Assembly (NCBI RefSeq): GCF_003255815.1
Contig: NC_037669.1
Location: 127,854,086-127,918,085, forward strand
Reading direction: 5' to 3'
DNA length: 64,000 bases
Origin: Theropithecus gelada
Taxonomy: Eukaryota; Chordata; Mammalia; Primates; Cercopithecidae
Of the stretch, positions 34,700 to 46,258 are shown piece by piece (position 1 is the first letter of the stretch; every line of letters begins with the position of its first letter). A program made the position numbers and the translations under genes. The notes under the pieces are model-generated. The model was given only the letters and a program-made list of their open reading frames with translations. It was not told the DNA's origin and ran no database searches.

Positions 34700-36050
34700 C
34701 AAACTCAATTTCTTAATTTCATCCCTCCACTTTTCAACTTTTTGTTGCTTCTATTTTATCTTATTATACTATGTCTTGAAAAGTTGTCATTTTTACTATT
34801 TTTGATTGCTTCTTCATTTAGTCTTTCTACTTACGATAAGATTAGTTTGCACACCATACTTATGGTGTTACAATATTCTGTGTTTCTCTGTGTACTTTCT
34901 ATCACCAGTGAGTTTTCTATCTCCACACGACTACTTATTATTCATTAACAGCTTTTTGTTTCTGATTGAAGCACTTCTTTTGGTATATAGTATGGGGCAG
35001 ATCTAGTGTCAATGAAATCACCAAGCTTTTATTTGTCTGGAAAGTCTTCATTTCTCCTTCATATATAATGGATATTTTCACTGGATATATATTTTAGAGT
35101 AAAAGTTATTTTCCTTCCGCTCTTTAAATATGTCATGCCACTCTCTCCTGGTCCATAAAATTTCTACTGAAAAGTATGCTCCCAGATTGGTTGGAGTTCC
35201 ATTGTACGTTATTTGTGTCTTTTCTCTGCTGCTTTAAGGGTCCTTCCTTGTCATTGATCCTTGGTAATTTGATTATTAAATATCTGGAGGTAGTCTTTTT
35301 TAGGTTAAACCTGCTTGGTGTTCTATAACCTTCTTGTACTTGGATATTAATATCTTTCTCTAGGTTTTAAATATTCCCTGTTATTATCGTTTTGAATAAA
35401 CTTTCTACCCCATCTCATTTCCTAACTCTTTTTTTAGGCCAATAAGTCTCAGATTTGTTCTTTTTGAAGCTATTATCTAGATTCCATAGCTAGGCTTCAT
35501 TTTTTTTTTCTCTTGTCTCCTCTGACTATGTATTTCAAACAGCCTTTCTTCGAGCTCACTAACTCTTTCTTTTGCTTGATTGATTCTGCTATTTAAAAAT
35601 TCCTTGTAATCTCAGCACTTTGTGAGGTGGGCAAATCACGAGGTCAGGAGATCGAGACCATCCTGGCTAACACAATGAAACCCTGTCTCTACCAAAAATA
35701 CAAAAAATTAGCCAACATGGTGGCAGGCGCCTGTAGTCCCACCTACTTGGGAGGCTGAGGCAGGAGAATGGTGTGAACCTGGGAGGCAGAGCTTGCAGTG
35801 AGCCGAGATCGTGCCACTGCACTCCAACTTGGGTGAAAATGAGACTCCATCAAAAAAAAAAAAAAAAAATCCAATACTTTCTTCAGTACAGTGATTGCAT
35901 TTTTTATCTCCAGAATTTCTACTTGCTTCTTTTTAATTATTTCAATATCTTTGTTAAATTTATCTGATATAATTCAGAATTTCTTCTCTGTGTTATCTTG
36001 AATTTATTTCAGTTTCCTCAAAACAGCTATTTTGAACTCTCTGTTTCAAT
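34700..36050 (-). pseudogene. L1 ORF1 remnant, dead
   Basis: ORF1p is the RNA-binding coiled-coil partner of ORF2p. Antisense text typical of old L1 ORF1 is present: GGAAAGTCTTCATTTCTCCT, TGTCATGCCACTCTCTCCTG, CCAATAAGTCTCAGATTTGT, TTTCTTTTGCTTGATTGATT. No usable frame remains, and an Alu sits at 35602-35869. Confidence 0.75.
35602..35869 (+). mobile_element. Alu, 5'-truncated
   Basis: Begins at TTGTAATCTCAGCACTTTG, lacking the first 20-odd bases; GAGATCGAGACCATCCTGGC and ATCGTGCCACTGCACTCCAA follow, then an A17 tail. Opposite orientation to its L1 host. Confidence 0.95.
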
Positions 36051-38209
36051 GATCACATATCTCTGTTTCTCCAGGATTGGTTTCTGGTGCTTTATTTAGT
36101 TCATCTGCTAAGGTAGTTTTTTTTGTTTTGTTTTATTTTGTTTTCCTATTGATATTTGTAGATGTTTGTCTTCTTCCAGGCATTGAAGAGTTAGGTATAC
36201 AGTTGTCACTGTCTTGGCTTGTTTGTACCTGTCCTTCTTGAAAAGGCTTTCTAGATATTTCCAAAGGACTTGGTGTTATGATCTAAGCTGTACCTGTTTT
36301 AAAGATATGGAATCAAGCCCAGTAATAATGTGGTTCTTGCAGACTTGTACAGGTACTGGCTTGATGGTCTTGGACAAAATCTATGATAATTCTCTAGATT
36401 ACCAAGGAGATACTTTTGTTCTCTTCCACTACACTTACCAAGTGGCAAAGCTAGGCAGGCCTGTGTTTTTCTCTTCAGGGCAGTGAGGTCCCCCAGGCCC
36501 TGAGTGGGTCCAGAAATGCCATCTTGGAATCAGAGACTAGAGTCAAAACCTTAGAAGTCTCCCTGGAATTCTATTGTATTGAAGTTGATCTGGCACTCAA
36601 ACCTCAAGATGCAGTCATCCCCACAATTCCCTTCCTTTTCCAAAGGCAAAGGAACTTCATTCTGTGGCCACTGCCACCACAGGTCCAAGGACAGTGCTAG
36701 AGACTATGCTGATATCCTTTTAAGGATCAGGGGCTCTTGGATAAACATATTATAAATGCTGCCTGGACTGGGAATCACCCTGACTCACCTTGATAGACAG
36801 TAGGTTCCCCTCTGGCCCTGGGCAGGTCCATCAATGGCATCCAAAAGCCATGTCCTGGAATGAGGAATCCCAAGTGCTTTCTTGGTGCTCTATCTCCCTG
36901 TGGTTGAGCAGGTACCTAAAGTGCAAGACAAAGTCCCCTTTACTTTTTTCTCTACTTTTCTCAAGCAGAAAGTGTCTCACCAAATAGTCACTATATCTGG
37001 GAATGTGCTCAGCCTCTTCTGAAGCCAGAAAGTCTCAGAGCCTCACCCAAAGCCCTTGACGTAGTACTTGGTGTCACTACTCATTCAGAGCCAAAGAACT
37101 CTTCAGTTAGGACATGATAAATCCTGCTGAGACTGGGTCTTTCTCTTCAAGGCAGTAGATTTATTTCTGCCTAAGGGTGTGTTCATAGAAATGTTATCTA
37201 GGAGGTAGGGCTTGGAAAGAGTGTCTCATGACCATTATAGGTGCCCTGTCCTTCTGTGGCTGAGTTGGTATCTAATACACAAGACAAAATACTTCTCAGT
37301 CTTCCCTCTCTTTTCCTCAAAAAGAAAGAAGTAGTCTCTCTGTCTCTTTTTGTTGTTTTTTGGTTTTTGGTTTTTTTTTTTTTTTGAGATGGAGTCTCAC
37401 TGTGTCATCCAAGCTGGAATGCAGTGGGCAATCTTGGTCCACTCCAACCTCCACCTCCTGTGTTCAAGCGATTCTCCTACCTCAGCCTCCCAAGTAGCTG
37501 GGACTACAGGTGCACACCACCACGCCCGAGTAATTTTTGTATTATTAGTAGGGACGGGGATTCACCATATTGGCCAGGCTGGTCTCCTACTCCTGACCTC
37601 GTGATCTGCTGCTTTTGCCTCCCAAAATGCTGGGATTATAGGCGTGAGCCACTGTGTCCTGCCAGAAGTAGTCTCTTTTTGAACCATAGGCTATGTAGCC
37701 TTGTGTTAAAGGAGGAATGATGCCAATAGTCCATTAGCTGCTCCAGCTTGTGTCTCAGTGGATCACCTATTCTCCCATGTCTACTATCTCTGAGCACAAT
37801 TCAGCAGTAGGACTTGTGTAAAAGTTGCAGACCTTGTAGCTTAGACAGCCTTTTAAGTTTATTAGGGCCCCAGGGCACTGTAACCTGTGGTGGCAAGGCT
37901 TGTGGTAACTCAATTTCTACTGTGATATTGGCAATTCCACTATGGCCAGGGCTGTTTTATACGGTTGCTTTATGGGTGGCTGGTTGGAAGGGGGCAGGTG
38001 ATGTCAGTGATTCAATACTGTTTTTCCTACCTCTTCAGTGCTTCTTTCAGCATTGTGAATTTAAAATCAGGTACTGCGAGGGCTTACTTGATTTTTACTT
38101 CTTATGAAGGTGATTTTCTTGTGTACATATTTGTTAAATTTTGTCCTTGTGGGGGGTTGGGGGTAATCGGTAGAGCCTTCTATTTCACCATTTTATCCCA
38201 CCTCTGACA
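36050..38209 (-). mobile_element. L1 5' UTR of the large element
   Basis: Long GC-richer antisense block (for example CTTGCAGACTTGTACAGGTA and TCTTCAGGGCAGTGAGGTCC) with the repeated 'GGGCAG-TGGATTCC'-style modules of old L1 5' UTRs. It is closely related to 62900-63890. Interrupted by an Alu at 37340-37663. Confidence 0.8.
37340..37663 (-). mobile_element. AluS-like element
   Basis: T-rich tail, GAGATGGAGTCTCACTGTGT, CAACCTCCACCTCCTGTGTT, then CACTGTGTCCTGCC. Exact 13-bp target duplication AGAAGTAGTCTCT at 37327-37339 and 37664-37676. It lies in the L1 5' UTR. Confidence 0.95.
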
Positions 38210-38218
38210 CCTTGAATT
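38210..38218 (+). repeat. Right target-site duplication of the large L1
   Basis: CCTTGAATT, directly after the L1 5' terminus. Confidence 0.75.
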
Positions 38219-38447
38219 TGAATAAAAGAAAACAGATAACATCAACCACAATGTCATACACTGGAAGAACTAATTTCATCAGAATAGCAACTGAAAAAAA
38301 AATTCCAAGTTGAAGATAAGCAGTCATTTAAAAAAGAAATTACAGGCCAATCTTTAGTAAAATAAAAGAAAATACTTGCAGGGAGTTTATTAAAAAATTC
38401 TCTACTTTCTTCTTAGTGTTGTTGTAAATCTAAAAATGCAGCCTTCA

Positions 38448-38647
38448 CCTGGGCAACATAGTAAGACCATATCTAATATAAATAAATAAAAGTTAGCTGG
38501 GCATGGTGGAAACACACATGTAGGCACAGGGAGGTTGAAGTGAGAGGATCACTTGATCCCAGGGGTTTGAAGCTCTAGTGAGCTATGATCATGTCATTGT
38601 ACTCCAGACTGGAGTGAGAATCCATCTCTTATTTAAAATAAAAAAAT
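38448..38647 (+). mobile_element. AluJ-like element, 5'-truncated
   Basis: CCTGGGCAACATAGTAAGAC, GTTAGCTGGGCATGGTGGAA, GTGAGCTATGATCATGTCAT, TGTACTCCAGACTGGAGTGA, then an A-rich tail. Older and more diverged than the other Alus. Confidence 0.88.
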
Positions 38648-40051
38648 ACAGTCTTAAAAAACAATGGTAAAATAATTTAAAGGCAAGGAAACAGGTACTC
38701 CAATGGACTCTATAGAAAGAATGCAGCCCTGGTGACACCTTGATTTTAGTCTAATAAAATTTATTTCAAACTTCTGACCACCAGAAATATAATATAGTAA
38801 GTTTGTGACTTGTCCTAAGTGCATTTTATGGAAACATTTTAAAATAATAATAAAGTTATGATTATTATATTTCTTTATACACATAAATGTTTTATTATAA
38901 AAATGTTGAGATTCACAAACACTTGAGAGATTTTATGCACACAAAATGTAACATGTTGGAAAATATATACCATTGTTATCACAGAACTAGCTTAATATGT
39001 CAATGATAAACTTAAATTTTTAAAGAAAATAACAGAAAATTAAACCAGATTTTTAAAAAGCTATCTCATTGACTGGTACTGGTGATTCTATCTCTTGCTT
39101 TAACAATTCTTGTTTGTTATTAAAATCGTTATCTACCAACAATTGATAATTATCTTAGTATGTTTTAATTATATCAGATTTTCTTGCTTGTCAAATGGTT
39201 TCAAACCCATCTAGTTCAGAGTAATGAATTTAACTCATGCTCTGACAAAACCTCCCACTAAATAACTAGAGAAGAAAATGATGACATAAATTATGCATAT
39301 GCCATTCAGTAAGCAACTGCCATGATAATATATTGACTACAGTAGCAGGGAGTATCTGAAACCAGAATTCTGCTAAGACTAATACTTGGCTATAAATGTT
39401 CATTAAAATTTCCACAATAGATTTTTTCAAATCTCAGTTCCTGACAGTACATTGGCATTAAAAGTAGAACAATTCTGGATATGATGATAGGGGTTTTCTG
39501 GAAAATGTTATTAAGGGCATTCTCTTTATTCATTGAAATTGATTTTTATGCACTTATTAGAAGGAAAGTAAAGTAAGTTTAAAAATGTAAGGATCCCAAC
39601 TCTACTAACTCCATTTTAGAGTAATCGTAATTTCTTCTATGTAATGATTCTGAAAATGTGATTTAACCAGCTTCTCCAGATCTGTCTATTCCTTGACCTT
39701 CTCCTTTTCTCAAATCATCATCTCAATCACATCTGATTTAACAGTTTCTTTGTTTATTAATTTACTTTAAACTTTTCTGATTTTGAACCCTTCTAAAATT
39801 ACAACATATATAAAATATTTACCATCCTGAAGACTAACACCAATCTTTCCAAGTCAGGTTCAGTCTTGAATATTTAAATGGCTCTTGAAATATCTATTTT
39901 CTTCAGATACCTGACAAATTTAAGAAAGCTATTTTAGGTCATTCAGACTACTTTATCATCCTGCATAACTTGAATGTGGATTCTATTTCCTCTTATCTAA
40001 CTCTCTAAGAAAAATAAAATTACCTGGCACAGTGCTTTAGATTTTAAAAAA
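38648..40051. other. AT-rich DNA without recognised features
   Basis: No gene or clear repeat. The small open frame 38654-38884 has no recognisable motif. Confidence 0.5.
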
Positions 40052-40062
40052 TTAGCAGTCAC

Positions 40063-40341
40063 GGCCGGGCGCGGTGGCTCAAGCCTGTAATCCTAGCACT
40101 TTGGGAGGCCGAGACAGGCGGATCACGAGGTCAGGAGATCGAGACCATCCTGGCCTGACACGGTGAAACCCCGTCTCTACTGAAAAATATAAAAACTAGC
40201 CGGGCGAGATGGCGGGCGCCTGTAGTCTCAGCTACTCGGGAGGCTGAGGCAGGAGAATAGCGGGAACCCGGGAGGCGGAGCTTGCAGTGAGCTGAGATCC
40301 GGCCACTGCACTCCAGCCTGGGCAACAGAGTGACACTCCGT

Positions 40342-40370
<29 letters not shown>
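40063..40370 (+). mobile_element. AluY (AluYR-like), young full-length
   Basis: GGCCGGGCGCGGTGGCTCAA, GAAAAATATAAAAACTAGCC, GAGATCCGGCCACTGCACTC, then an unbroken A26 tail. An exact target duplication with sequence TTAGCAGTCAC (plus preceding As) lies at 40052-40062 and 40371-40381. A-box/B-box-type Pol III promoter sequences are in the left arm, as in all Alus. Confidence 0.98.
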
Positions 40371-40373
<3 letters not shown>

Positions 40374-40381
40374 GCAGTCAC

Positions 40382-41229
40382 TACAAAGGACAACACATAA
40401 AACAAAGACAGAAGAAGTCTTCTTTCTACAAACATTACATAATCTATCTTAAAAAGTCATATTTGTCTTAAATTTGATGTTGAATATGTGCAAATGATTT
40501 AATAAATAGGTGATCCTCATCAAAAGTAATTTAAGAATGGACAAAAGAAAATTGATAAGCACAACTATCCCACAGAAATATATATATATGATGTCAACCA
40601 AAAAAGCAACAGAAAATGAGTAAATTGATAAACCAGGAATTAATTAGAAGGAAACTATATTTAAAATACTCTAGGAAATATTTCAAAATATAGCCAACCT
40701 GTGTGTTCACCACACATTATGGGATGAGTTAGATTCTAGATGCATGGAGTATACTGATTTAACAAAATATGAAGGAATTTCAGATAAATGCAACACACAT
40801 TCATTAAATGGGCATGTAGAATCTCCACAAAAAAAAAGGAAATATTTAAAAATAACTTAAAATACCAACTATTGCCAAAGGTTTAGAAATGTGAAGGAGG
40901 AGGCTAACTTTTGGGGTTTTTAAATGACATATTGAAGGTCTGGAAGGCATTTGGTGACCAAGAACTTGCAGTGAAGTTTCAGTCATACACAGGAAAGTCA
41001 GGAAAATTGTAAATATTACCTGCTCCAATTGCAGTCTTAAAACTATTGGGAATCACTGCCTAGAAAAAATGAATTTATTCTAGAATGTGGATGATATCAG
41101 TGCAGCAAATATAGAAAGCAATATAACTTGATTTAGAAAGTTTTAAAATGCACCTGTTTCTATGACCCACAACATTGTTAGATATATATATACCTTTAAG
41201 AAATGCTTTAAAATTTGAATAAGGAGATA
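40382..41229. other. AT-rich DNA without recognised features
   Basis: No gene recognised. Confidence 0.5.
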
Positions 41230-41550
41230 ATATAAAGATGCAAAAATGTTCATGTCAGCATCATTTATATTGGAGAAAAAAATGAAAATAACAGCAATCT
41301 TCCTCAATGGGGGTATGGGCTCAACGGGGGTATGGGTAAATAACCTGAGTTATGTTCAGAAAATTGATTCCTAGGGAGCAATGACAATGAATACATTATA
41401 GCTACATATATCAAAGTACTATATTTTCAAATATAAAACAATGGTTAACACTCAATTCAGGATATAATTACTTCTTGGGAGGAGTGTATAGGGATATACC
41501 AGCAGGAAGGCATGTACAGTGGACATAACAGTACTCATAACAATTTTTTC
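41230..41550 (+). mobile_element. Old L1ME-like ORF2/3'-end fragment
   Basis: TGTTCATGTCAGCATCATTT, AGCTACATATATCAAAGTAC, TCAATTCAGGATATAATTAC and CTTGGGAGGAGTGTATAGGG keep the order of old L1M 3' ends. GGGGGTATGGG is locally repeated at 41308 and 41326. Confidence 0.5.
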
Positions 41551-41789
41551 CCCAAAGCATTGATAGTCCCATCTTATGTTCCCAAGTAAATTCAACAAGA
41601 CTCTAAGTACCCTTTGAGGTTACCTTATAATTCAATGTCAGTCATCATAACGGCCATGATTCTCTTCAAGTGTTACAACAGTGTCTGGTGGAAAATCGGC
41701 AAATCCGCAGATGAATTGACTGGAATGACCTGCCCAACCTTATCTTCTATCACTCTGTCCTTGCTCACTTAGGTCCTGACATGCAGGCC

Positions 41790-42110
41790 TCCTATCTATT
41801 CCTTGAATTTACAGAGAAGTCCCCACTGAAGTGCTTTTGCACTTGCTCTCTGTGCCCATCTCACCTCCTTGAATTCTTTGCTCACGTGTTACCTTAGAGA
41901 AACTTTCTCCTACCAATCTCTTAAAGTGTTGATCTCCAACCCCCATCTTCCTCATCACTCGTTTACCTTTCTCCTTCACAGGATTTATCATCTTCTAATA
42001 CATTACATAGTTTACTGATTGATTGTCTGCCCTTGGCCCTTTAGGATGACAGCAGAAAATTTGTGTTCATCTTTCTTACTGTTGTAATGCATGGTAAGTA
42101 CTTAATATAT
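41790..42110 (+). mobile_element. L2 3' end
   Basis: CTTGAATTCTTTGCTCACGT, TTACCTTAGAGAAACTTTCT, CCTTCACAGGATTTATCATC, ATTGATTGTCTGCCCTTGGC and GGTAAGTACTTAATATATTT follow the L2 3' end. Confidence 0.68.
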
Positions 42111-45100
42111 TTTTTAATGAAACAAAAGATTTCTGATTCAATTCTTTCATGCCCACTACATAGATGAATGTTATAGAAGCCAGGCGACTCTCCACATCTA
42201 TCAGTTCTGTTGTTCTCATGTTTAGTAAAGTAAATAAAATACGGGTCAAGACTCAGAACTGAGTGCTCAGATTCCAGTCTCACAAGATGTCTCGTGCAGA
42301 TTCCTCAACTGCATTGTTTTTGTAATCTATTTAAGTTCTTTCAATGAGTCCTGTTCTTGCTCTTATTATCGCTCATGCATTCAACTATGAATTTCTCTTA
42401 AACATTTTGGTCTCCTCTTAGACCCTGGATTCTCCTATAATCCACTGGAAAGCATTGAACTTAGTATTTTCAATAAAATTTCCTATCATAAGCTTTAGGA
42501 ATACAATTAAAAATTCTGAATGTGTCCTAAATGTACAAATTTCTGCCAAAAAAAGTGGTAGAAAAGAATGTGTTATTTTCTTGGAAAGAGAAAAAACAAA
42601 TACTGAAGGGAGAAAGATCTTCAATTAACTATTTTTTATACTATAGCAACACATAGAGTGGCATAGTCATCATTATGTTCTTAGTCTTTAAAAATGATAT
42701 TTTTGTTCTTTTTGTTAAAAGATTGAGTCAGAATTTTGTTTCCAGGAGACAATACAAATTTTAAAAATACGTGCAGTCTCCGTTGTCTGTTATCTTTGCG
42801 CACAGGAAACATGTATTTATGTGAGGTCAGGGACTATGGTTTCTAAATGAACCTGAACATCATTCTATTAGCTCGGTGGTTTAAACAACTTAGATAATTA
42901 CCCACATACAATTATTTTCAGTGTCTAAACTGCATTGAATTAGGCAATACACGGCCAAATTATACTAAACTGTAGACAGAAAATCTAATTACATGTGTCA
43001 ATTAAACACTATTCTGTACACATAAATATTGAATGCATAAAACTGTCAATATTCAAGGAATGCTATCAGAGTAGGTCAATTGTAGAGGAAAACCTATTTG
43101 ACAAGCAAATGATGTGATATATGAGAAACACATGTCATTTATGTTTTATTTGGAAATATAAGTCTTTCTTCTGTACAATACAAAGAAAAATACTCGATTT
43201 AATTACAAGCTTTGTTCATCAGTTTTGTGGTATAATAGTTTTCTTAACAATAAGAAAATATTTAAAATCATCATTTCCTGCAATGTTTTGTTTCAGAATA
43301 TTAATTATTCGTGTAGAAGGAGGAAAAGGTAGAACATAATTATTCTTGTAGTCTTCCAATAAACTGATTGCCCAGAGTGCACATCACTTAATTATAAGTT
43401 GTAAGAAAAAGTAAATGACTTCTTCTGCTTGAGCTACTTGTTACACTTTACCATGAATTTGAGTCTTTTCCTTTAAAAATAGTTCTGCTTATTTTTAGTG
43501 AATTTTTTTCCTTAAATTCTGTCAATATGCTGAAATATTCACTCTGTGATTCTGACAGGAAAAACATACCTTGTTTCAAGAGATTAAAAACAAGTTGAGA
43601 ACTATGACAAATATATATTAACTGAAGACAGCTCATACTATCAATATGTTTTCTAAAATAGAGGGTTAGAAACTCTATCCACATTTTTGTTAGATTGTTA
43701 GGGGAAATATAACAATTTGAGTCACAGGGTGAAAATATTGTGGGCAAGTCGTCACGAGAATGTGAAGTGGAAGCTGGGATCATATTTTAATAAAAAGAGA
43801 AGCCAAGTTAAGTTTTCAGAGTTAGTGGAAAATGTCAAAAAACAGTATCCTAATATTTATTGAATGTAATGGTTAAATAGACTTTGAAGTTTTTTTTTTT
43901 TAATTAGAAGTGTATATATATGTATTGAAAAAATATATATATAATCACTCACGGATCTTCATGGTATATATGCTGACTCAAATCACTACAGAGAAATATG
44001 GGTGAAATGGATACACTATGGATTCACAGTTCCCCTGAAACCTGTGGATCACACCATACATTAACATGGTTGCCTCTTAGTGCTCAGAGAGATACATTAC
44101 AATGAAATAGTGAGTGGAGAGCTCCTGTGCATTTACTTCCTTTCTTCATGGAGAGTCTGCTACTGTTAAGACACTTGATAAAATAAATGTAGTGATTGTG
44201 AGACTCATTCACTTTAAAGTTTAAGTATTTTAGAAACAAAGTACATTTTTATTCTCTATAACTAAGATTTGTGTTTCTAATTATCATACTAATAATCTGT
44301 TAGTGAAAAGGCAGAGAAATGGGGCACTTTCATAGACTTCTGATTAAAGTTTAAATTGCTCTATGAAAATAATCTGTACCGTGAAATTTTTCAAAAATGT
44401 CAAAGGCCTTATTATATCTTCCCTGTGATTGCATTTGTCTGTGGACCTGTTCAACAAAGTATAATAGTAATAAATATTAACGTTAACAAAAAAGTAAACT
44501 AAAACTTGGGAGTAGATTTAGGCCAAATAACCTGAAGATTGCTTGCGCTGAACTAAGCATAATGAATGTTGTCAGGACAAATATCATTCATTGTCATCCA
44601 CTATAAATAAAGTTGACCACTCTATAAAGACAGAGAAAGGACTCACCAAACAGCAAAGTATTGCAACACTTCTCCTTCTCCCTAGACCCTTGGAAAGTAT
44701 CACGTATTTGCACGATTACATTTATCTCCCCCATTTTGTGGGAACATTGAGAATTCAAGGTAATTTGTTCACCTTAAGGAATTTCTGGCTCAAAATGAAA
44801 ACCTAAACGTTTCTTAACCTTCTCTTGTTTTTAAGAAGCCGTTTAAATTATGGTAAATAAATAATGCATGAAACTACAGCATATCATAAAAACAAAAGCA
44901 ATTAGATAGAGCAGTTTAAATTTCTAAGATCCAGAAGATTTTTTTGTTCATTTTTCTGTTGTTTTTTACTTGCAGAATAATGGCTACATTTGAGAAAGTT
45001 TAGCTCTGTGGATACTTGCGTGGACTTAAGGTGTAAAAAAATCCAGATAAAGAATATTTTAAGAGTGATAGGTGGAATTAAAGTTAATATTAATTAAAAG

Positions 45101-45351
45101 TCTGAATGAAAGAAAATATAATCTTCCATTCTCTCTCCATGTCCACTCAGAATAACTACCAACTAATTGGTGACCCTCCAGGTTCAAGTGTCGATCGAGG
45201 TAGACAGGTAGAAGATTGGAGGGCAGTTGCAGTATGATTGCTGACATTCAGAGAAATAGCCTCTAAAGTCTGGCATTTAGATAGTTATTCCAAGGAATGT
45301 CCAACTGTCTGACATTTTACCACAGTGAAGAAGAGGTGGTAAAAATATAAG
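42111..45351. other. AT-rich DNA, mostly unique
   Basis: No gene recognised; open frames of 68-111 codons in this stretch have no known motif. A weak MIR-like stretch (44720-44800) is too eroded to call firmly. Confidence 0.5.
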
Positions 45352-45709
45352 TAAGGATTTATTTTCCCTTGGGTATATATCCAGTAATGGATTTGCTGGG
45401 TCAAATGGTAGTTCTATTTTAAATTCTTTGAGAAATCTTCATACTGCAATCCATCATAGCTAAACTAATTGACATTCTCACCAACTGTGTATAAGCATTC
45501 TCTTTTCTCCACAACCTTGGCAACGTCTGTTATTTTTTGACATTTTAGTATAGTCATTCGACGGATGTGAGATGGAATCTCAATATGGTTTTGATTTGCC
45601 AAGTCCCTGATGACTAGAGATGCTAACCATTTTTTTTCACATATTTGTTGGCAGCATATATGTCTTCTTTTATGAACTGTCTGTTCATGCCCTTTGCCCA
45701 TTATTTACC
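45352..45709 (-). mobile_element. Inverted 5' part of a 5'-inverted L1
   Basis: Antisense L1 ORF2 3' region: CCCTTGGGTATATATCCAGT, GGTCAAATGGTAGTTCTATT, TTCTCACCAACTGTGTATAA, TGTCTGTTCATGCCCTTTGC. It stops at 45709, and sense L1 begins at once. Confidence 0.9.
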
Positions 45710-46170
45710 CAAAGAAAAATAAGTCATTCTACCAAAAAGTCACGTGCAATCGTATGCTCATTGTAGCACTATTCGCAATAGCAAAGACATGGAAGAAACC
45801 AAGATGACCATCAACAGTGGACTGGATAAAGGTAATGTGGTACATATACACAATGGAATACTATGCAGCCATAAAAAATGAAATCATATCCTTTAAAGAA
45901 ACATGGATGCAGCTACAGTCCATTATTCTAAGTGAATTTATTCAGGAACAGAAATCCAAATACTGCATATTCTCACTTAAAAGTGGTAGCTAAACATGGT
46001 GCACACATGGATATAAAGATGCAAGACTTGTGGGGATGCGAGTTACAAAACTACTTACTCTGTAGTATGCTCACTACCTGGGTGATTGAACCATTCATAC
46101 AAAGCTTAGTGACACACCATTAACCCATGTAACAAATTGGCACATGTACCCCTGAACCTAAAGTAAAAAT
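45710..46170 (+). mobile_element. Sense 3' part of the same 5'-inverted L1
   Basis: Begins TACCCAAAGAAAAATAAGTC, passes through GCACTATTCGCAATAGCAAA and ATGGAATACTATGCAGCCAT, and ends CTGAACCTAAAGTAAAAATT. Its first bases overlap, in L1 coordinates, the start of the inverted part (TATACCCAAGG), a duplication of about 10 bases at the inversion point. Confidence 0.92.
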
Positions 46171-46201
46171 TGAAAAACTATGTGTGTAGATTTATGTGTG
46201 T

Positions 46202-46253
<52 letters not shown>

Positions 46254-46258
46254 GTATA
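46171..46258. repeat. (TG)n/(TA)n compound microsatellite at the L1 tail
   Basis: About 30 TG units with a few interruptions, then (TA)n, directly after the L1 3' end. Confidence 0.93.

Larger units (their letters stand above)
29777..38209 (-). mobile_element. Near-complete L1 (L1PB/L1MA type) with five nested Alus
   Basis: Antisense order is 3' UTR (29780-30480), ORF2 (about 30500-34640), ORF1 (about 34700-36050) and 5' UTR (about 36050-38209). The 5' terminus reads, on minus, AGAGGTGGGATAAAATGGTG, the usual L1 start style. CCTTGAATT at 29768-29776 and 38210-38218 is the target duplication. Removing five Alus leaves about 6.8 kb, so it is essentially full length. Both ORFs are destroyed by stops and frameshifts, so it is not retrotransposition-competent. 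Confidence 0.93.

Noticed and set aside
43448..43783. 111-codon minus-strand frame in unique DNA
   Set aside because: No recognisable motif, no splice or promoter context, and AT-rich DNA of this size yields such frames by chance.
46171..46258. Possible Z-DNA or regulatory element in the TG tract
   Set aside because: It is a microsatellite grown at an L1 tail; nothing else suggests regulation.
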